A stretch of 64,000 bases of DNA from Rhyzopertha dominica (lineage: Eukaryota > Arthropoda > Insecta > Coleoptera > Bostrichidae). Shown piece by piece: positions 58,975 through 64,000 of the stretch; positions within the stretch are counted from its first letter, which is position 1, and each line of letters starts with the position of its first letter. The stretch is from NCBI GenBank assembly GCA_025024175.1, contig QCXZ01000041.1, forward strand, positions 43,581,786-43,645,785, read 5' to 3'. The position numbers were made by a program, and so were the translations under genes. The notes below the pieces were generated by a model. The model had not been told where the DNA came from and made no database searches. It saw nothing but the letters and a program-made list of their open reading frames with translations.

Positions 58975-59325
58975 ACTCACTATCACTTTCACTGCTAAAA
59001 TCACGATTAACTTCTATTATTTATTCTTGTACATGATTCGCTCTGTACCGATTTTCAGTGTCCAGTATATGCCACACTGAATTTCTCCATGCATCGACAC
59101 TTGTTATTTCAGCTCGTGTCTAATTTTTAGCAGCATTTCATTGCTAAATTTTCCACCGATGTTCCCTCGTCGAATTCTTTGTTTCAACTGCCCCCATATC
59201 ATTTCAATGGGGTTGAAAATGCAATGATATGGGGGTAATCGTAGAATGGTGTGTCCACATTCAAAAGCGAGAATGTCAATTTTAAATTTTTTCCAAAAAT
59301 TTTTTTTACCAAGCACTGCCAACAT
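58975..59325 (-). mobile_element. IS630/Tc1-type transposase, C-terminal relic
   Basis: Minus strand: FECGHTILRLPPYHCIFNPI then EMIWGQLKQRIRRGN (third catalytic acid in NPIE), KFSNEMLLKIRHELK, then after one shift ITSVDAWRNSVWHILDTENR, HVQE, an in-frame stop, and an acidic tail EVNRDFSSESDSE. It belongs to the same family as 9470-10510. The N-terminal two thirds are missing. Confidence 0.82.
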
Positions 59326-59346
59326 TTTTTTTGATAAGTGGTAATC

Positions 59347-59374
59347 AAGGTGACAATTTGTTTAATGTCACCTT
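59347..59374. repeat. Small perfect hairpin
   Basis: AAGGTGACA pairs with TGTCACCTT across a ten-base loop. It lies immediately beyond the 5' side of the IS630-like relic. Confidence 0.7.
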
Positions 59375-59448
59375 TTATTATTTTTATACTATTTTACTCT
59401 ACAAATCGTCAGTAGAAAAAATCTTTATACAATTCGCTACGAAACCTT

Positions 59449-59496
59449 GTCTTTTAGGCACGCGTTGACAATTTTTACGTTGCGTGCCTAAAGGAC
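59449..59496. repeat. Hairpin with 15-bp arms
   Basis: GTCTTTTAGGCACGC pairs with GCGTGCCTAAAGGAC with one mismatch over an 18-base loop. Could be a pair of transposon ends brought together by a large deletion, or a small MITE. Confidence 0.75.
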
Positions 59497-60786
59497 ACTA
59501 ATTTTGTAATTTATTATATTTTTAGTATATTTAGTATAAATGTGTTTTATAGAACCTTGACATTTTTTTATCATACATTAATAACAAATATAAAAAATGC
59601 GCTTGCAAGAACGCTTAGATGTGTAAAATAATAAAAAAATACACTGTCGCCCAGAAGCTTAGGTATATAATTTTTCCATGTAGGTACACGTATTACACGC
59701 TAATTATTATTTTCGGTTTAGCCTCAGCCCCAATCTACAAAATATGATTTTATGTTTAAAATTTTGTATTAATCTTTGCTGCACAGTGCCTTAGCAAACA
59801 ACAACTTACAAGTATACACCAACTTTTTATTCAGTGTTTAGAGATACAGCAGATTTATTAGATTCGGTACATGTCAAATGCATCCCAACCATTACGAATG
59901 AAACTGCAGCCATATTTGAATTTTATCACAAAACACGAGCATGAAAGACACTTCTCAAGATATAGGGAGGCACTTTCCTTAGTTAACTGTTTCCCATTTA
60001 AATAACTTACAAAGCAGATATTTACAAGAACTTTATTTTTGGGGCAATTTCATTTACTCCTTTGTTGAATATGACAATGGGGATATCTGCTCACCTACAT
60101 ATAAACTTTACAAACTTTTTACTATAGCGAAAACTGCTCCGCACACAATTAACAATACCTACTACTCTGTTAAAGATTCGTATCTGTCACAAAGAGAAAT
60201 ATTTAAATTTTCCCAAAACAAACAACATGCAATCATTCAATTTTGCTCCCCCACGTCAAAAAAGAGCACAAATACCTATGTACTCGTATACCTGCTCACG
60301 CGTTCACACAGAACTATTCTCATTTGTCAGGTTGCTGATCCTAATCTACTTTTAATTGGCCAAAACAACGGGTTACGAAAACAAACCAATAATTAGTACG
60401 ACAGCGCCAGATCGTCACTGATCACACACGGTAGCGAATACATGTTTTGTCTACACCGGTACACTGATACTTACATGGCAACAAAAACTGATGGAAAAAG
60501 AGGTTGTGGATATTCTGTTATACGCACATACACTACAAAATATTAAATTATATAAAATATGCTATGATGCTTTTCTAAAATGTTTTAACCCCAAACGACT
60601 GCTGCACTGCTGACCGGACAACCGGTGCCGGTCATTAAATTTGTGTGTTATTCTGTAAAACGTCAAAATAAGAAAAAGAAATTGCAACAGTATCGTTGTC
60701 TCACTTCAAAACTATAATATCGAAGTGTTGCAGCGGCATCTCTCGAGTAGAGGCCGAGTAACAATCCCAATTCTTTGATATTCGCT
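59497..60786. other. No gene recognised
   Basis: AT-rich intergenic DNA between CycD and the plus-strand gene; no supported feature. Confidence 0.4.
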
Positions 60787-61446
60787 CATTTGCTAAAATA
60801 GTGACAAAAGTTAAAAATCATTAATTTACAGGAGGCGCACTTAAAAATATTATTTTTTTTACTTTCTTGTTAAAACTTTTGTGTATTTTTATAGGAATCA
60901 TTAATCATTATATTCCTTAACGTTTTTCTAAAAAATTTTAATGCCTTTGCTGTGTTACGTCGTTATTCTTGAAAAACATTTCAGGAAATCATGACATATT
61001 ATAGAGATCCAAAAATGTTTTGTACAATTTAGGTATGTGGGTTTTGTTTATCAAATCTAACAAATCTGCTTTTTTCTATTTATACATGAAATAGCGACAC
61101 AACTCAAAATGTGTCCTTAGGGATTTTAGCAAAAGATATGTCACTATTTTAGAAATATTTCACAAACAAGTGGTACCAACTCAAAATGGAGCGGTTTACT
61201 TAAACGTGCGATACTTACCTGACAATAATAATCGTTGTGAAGCAACTGAAGTCTGTTACTATTCCATCAAAACCTAACGCGAAACTCGATATTTGCAATT
61301 GCTACAGCACAACTACTGCCACCTAGCGAAAACTACTGGAGTTATACTTGTGTCATTCTTTTAGTAAAAATATTAATATTTTAAAACTTGTTTATGCAAA
61401 AATTCGGAAAATGAGGATTTTTAACTTGTCACTATTCTAGCAAATG
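60787..61446. mobile_element. Inverted-repeat element (about 660 bp)
   Basis: CATTTGCTAAAATAGTGACA followed by AAAGTTAAAAATCAT at the left pairs with the right end, which inverted reads CATTTGCTAGAATAGTGACA, AGTTAAAAATCCTC. The TIR is about 32 bp with few changes. A third, internal copy of the motif (TGTCACTATTTTAG) lies at about 61139-61153. No coding capacity and no clear target duplication. Confidence 0.75.
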
Positions 61447-61898
61447 ATTATGTACATTACTTGACTACCGGATTTGTTTCTTGAATGGAACATTGCTTGC
61501 TGTTTCTGTCGTCTAGGGTATTTATATATAATAGGCTAGCTAAACCCTAAAGTCAACAGCTGCAGATTTTGCAAAGATGTATTTTGTTTTTTAATTATAA
61601 TAAATATATCAAGCGGAAGAAATAACTCCCGAATTTGAAAAACAAATAAAAATCAATGCTTAAATCAATTAAAAACAACAATTGTGCCTTTTTATTCATG
61701 TGNTAGAGGAAAATTATCTATAGAGGCCTGGTCAATTTACTTACATCAGTATTGGGGATCATTAGTTAAGAGATGTAAATTTTAAAACCCACAGACTTAA
61801 AACGGCATTATGATATGTGCTCCCACCTAGAAATTTAATGTAAGGATAAGATTTTGTGATAAATGATCTTGCACATTGTAGTAAAGATTATGTGGGAG

Positions 61899-62697
61899 CA
61901 GTGTTGCCAGGCCTTGCTTCATAAATTATGGTATCAACTTCAAAATATTATGGTATTTTGGCACAAATTATGGTATATGCATTATCGTTGGTTGACGATC
62001 AACGACATATATAGGGTCCGCCACTTAAAACTCCCCAGGCTCGTATTTTCTTTATTTTTTTACGTACAACCTTAAGTTATATGTCAAATTGTAGGTCTTT
62101 TTAAACTCTGAAGATAGCTTGGAGGGTGTTCAAAAAATTTTTTTGCAGATTGTCATATTTTGTATTTAAAGTTCATTTTTGTAAATATTTTTTAACCTTA
62201 CCTCGTATAATAAATATTGCTTCACAGTTGAATGCTGACTTTTGTCTTCTTCAATTTGTGTCTTTGCCATGTATGCGTAATTTTTACTCCTTCTTAGTGA
62301 AAAACAAGAAAAACTAGTCGCCGCCATTTTCTTTAAATAGGGTTGTTCAGAATTTTTAGGTGTTAGTTTAGTAGCTTATTACAGTACAAGTTGTGCCTAC
62401 ATACCCATCGCTGTACAAAAAACCCCAAAATTTTAAGTAACTTTTGAATAAACCAAGTACAAAGTTCGCTCTAAAGAGAGAGAGGCTAGGAAATGAAACC
62501 CTGTGACGAGGCTAGTACGCGATGTAGAAAACCAAGCTTGCCGTGATGTAATTCTTGTGTTATAGAAAAAAAAACTGAAATTGACTCTGTGCAAATTATG
62601 GTAAAATGTGGATACCATAATAGTTTATTATGGTATATGGTATTTGTCATATCATTATGGTATATATACCATAATTATGGTATGGATGGCAACACTG
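61899..62697. mobile_element. hAT-type non-autonomous element (799 bp) with perfect 8-bp target duplication
   Basis: Terminal repeats CAGTGTTGCCAGGCC and, inverted, CAGTGTTGCCATCC. TGTGGGAG flanks both sides exactly (61891-61898 and 62698-62705). Close to both ends TTATGGTAT and its complement ATACCATAA occur about nine times, resembling subterminal transposase-binding motifs. No transposase inside; frames at 61863-62075 and 62126-62317 are chance. It lies about 630 bp upstream of the gene at 63331. Confidence 0.9.
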
Positions 62698-62705
62698 TGT
62701 GGGAG

Positions 62706-63330
62706 CGTCATGGCAAGGACAAAAGAAACAAGACTTGCTGGTTGCTATACACCTTGCCAGTGGCCATTGTCACTGGTCAGTAGTCAGTCGCCAATCGGCA
62801 ATCACTCGGTCACACTTGCGAGTTACTGCTTACTGCGCTCTACAAACAAACAACATGGCAACTTACTGGTCGTCATAAAAATTTTTCGCGCATGCCTTAA
62901 GATTTAGCTGTCTAGATAAAAAAGGATGTCTGTGCTTTACACTAATTGACCTAACTTTAAAGTTTTATGAACAGCGCTATAGACATTCAGGTTTACATTA
63001 ACAGCTTAAACATTTTCAAATTTCATTGTTAGATCTTATAACCACGAACTACTACTCTAATGATGTGCAGATAATACTTTTAATTTTAATACTCAAATGA
63101 ACCAGAGTTTGGCAGTGTTTAGAGAATTCTAACAAAAGACGGCAACAGTGCCTTGCCAAGTGCTAGTGATTTCCAACACTTTCCGTGTGGTATCCCTGAT
63201 ATCCATCACTGCTATTTTATTTTTGGGATTCCCATTTGCCACCTGGCAAATTGCGTTACTTATTTCGTTGCCAAATTTGTATTTTTACGTTGTAGTTTTG
63301 TGGTGTATGTGAGTTAAGTGTGCAAAAATT
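62706..63330 (+). promoter_or_regulatory. Upstream region of the 63331 gene
   Basis: More balanced composition than the flanking intergenic DNA, with a GTCACTGGTCAGTAGTCAGT-like repetitive segment at 62770-62790. Probably contains the promoter or 5' UTR, but no core element could be fixed. Confidence 0.3.
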
Positions 63331-64000
63331 ATGGTTTTAGCCCTTGTTATGTGTTCTCAAAATGCCTTCGATAGAAGAATGAAGAATGAAACCTCAAATC
63401 ATAACATATCCTCCACGTTGGACCAACTTGAGCACTGTTGTTACCTATGGCAACACAAATCTGTGCCTAATTTCGAAGAAATCATCGACCAAATTGACCA
63501 GATTTGTGCCTTTCTGGATCCCACGCTGAACAGCTTACTGTCTAATATAAATAAGGCCCAAAAACATCGGCTCAATCTGAAGTTGAAAAAATTGCAAACC
63601 TGCTTAAAGAAAACCCTGGCTTTGGTGAGCAAGACAGGTGGGAAATTCAAAAGAAAATTAACTTTTCAATGTAGTTATTGTAATAAGGAAGTTACGGTGA
63701 ACGCAAACAACGAGCCTGTTTGGAAAGCGATTCAAAACCACGAACATTTCGAACTGTTACTTGCAAATAGATTAGTTGATGCAATACCTGCGTTGCATAT
63801 TGAAACTAATCAATTGCAAATGGAGGGCCAACCTAATGGTGCTTTGGGTGCACCATCAGCACATTTTAAGCCTTCTTACGATGAGAGAGTTAAGAATATC
63901 ATATATCCTTCACATTTATTAGATATAGTTTTTCCAGTGGATAATGTCTCTGATTACACTGTTCAGAATCGATGCACTGCATTTTTTTGCTTGTTGTGTA
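63331..64000 (+). CDS. Uncharacterised protein, N-terminal 223 residues (runs off window)
   Basis: An uninterrupted frame runs from ATG at 63331 (context aaaattATGG) to the end of the window. Met7 and Met17 are alternative starts. The protein has Leu/Gln/Lys-rich, probably helical sequence at about residues 30-105. A possible zinc-binding site follows: C114-x2-C117, then 19 residues to H137-x-H139. After that come LLANRLVDAIPALHIE and YDERVKNIIYPSHLLDIVFP. I do not recognise the family and assign no function. The length, even codon use and lack of transposon motifs suggest a host gene. A GTGAGC at about 63624 could be a donor, but the frame continues well past it. Upstream, an hAT insertion ends about 630 bp before the ATG. 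CycD is divergent to it. Confidence 0.6.
   Translation, partial: MVLALVMCSQNAFDRRMKNETSNHNISSTLDQLEHCCYLWQHKSVPNFEEIIDQIDQICAFLDPTLNSLLSNINKAQKHRLNLKLKKLQTCLKKTLALVSKTGGKFKRKLTFQCSYCNKEVTVNANNEPVWKAIQNHEHFELLLANRLVDAIPALHIETNQLQMEGQPNGALGAPSAHFKPSYDERVKNIIYPSHLLDIVFPVDNVSDYTVQNRCTAFFCLLC

Noticed and set aside
1..64000. CRISPR arrays, operons, prokaryotic promoters and known insect microRNAs
   Set aside because: No regularly spaced repeats or bacterial gene layout; the DNA is eukaryotic. A scan by eye for common insect microRNA seeds found no hairpin with a convincing mature sequence.

Overview
The window is AT-rich eukaryotic nuclear DNA from an arthropod, most likely an insect. The evidence is a split D-type cyclin gene with short GT-AG introns beside very long ones, together with a dense graveyard of insect-type transposons: mariner/Tc1, IS630-like, hAT, Penelope-like and Jockey/CR1-like LINEs. 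I cannot name the species. A beetle is plausible from the style of the repeats, but that is only an impression. Scattered N positions show a draft assembly.

One host gene is recognised with confidence: cyclin D (CycD) on the minus strand. Exon 1 (54016-54216) and exon 2 (53740-53955) are separated by a 60-bp intron. Exon 3 (32390-32546) lies beyond a 21.2-kb intron. All three join in phase and give 191 residues covering the N terminus and the cyclin box as far as the LIRRHA segment. The remaining C-terminal exons were not found. A second, incomplete gene begins at 63331 on the plus strand and runs off the window end. It encodes at least 223 residues with a possible C-x2-C...H-x-H zinc-binding site, and I do not recognise the family. 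The two genes are divergent, about 9.1 kb apart.

Layout. 1-540: end of an LTR retrotransposon. 2.0-2.5 kb: LINE relic. 7.25-9.0 kb: a three-copy nested repeat and a Penelope-like relic. 9.5-10.5 kb: a decayed IS630/Tc1-like transposase. 13.4-17.8 kb: copies of a TA-flanked MITE. 18.5-23 kb: GC-richer sequence with a dispersed repeat, a MITE and a LINE relic. 24.3-24.7 kb: a near-perfect 82-bp-arm hairpin. 25.2-25.8 kb: LINE relic. 29.85-32.1 kb: mariner relics, one split by the nested repeat. 32.4-54.2 kb: CycD, whose second intron holds many relics, MITEs, two E2F-like sites and several GC-richer islands. 54.9-62.7 kb: upstream of CycD, three non-autonomous hAT elements with 8-bp target duplications, an IS630-like relic and another inverted-repeat element.

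Most open frames in the window are chance frames or fragments of broken transposons. All transposase and reverse transcriptase copies seen carry stops, frameshifts or truncations, so none looks active. The GC-richer islands spread through the CycD intron and beyond are the best candidates for regulatory DNA, but this is inferred from composition and position only.
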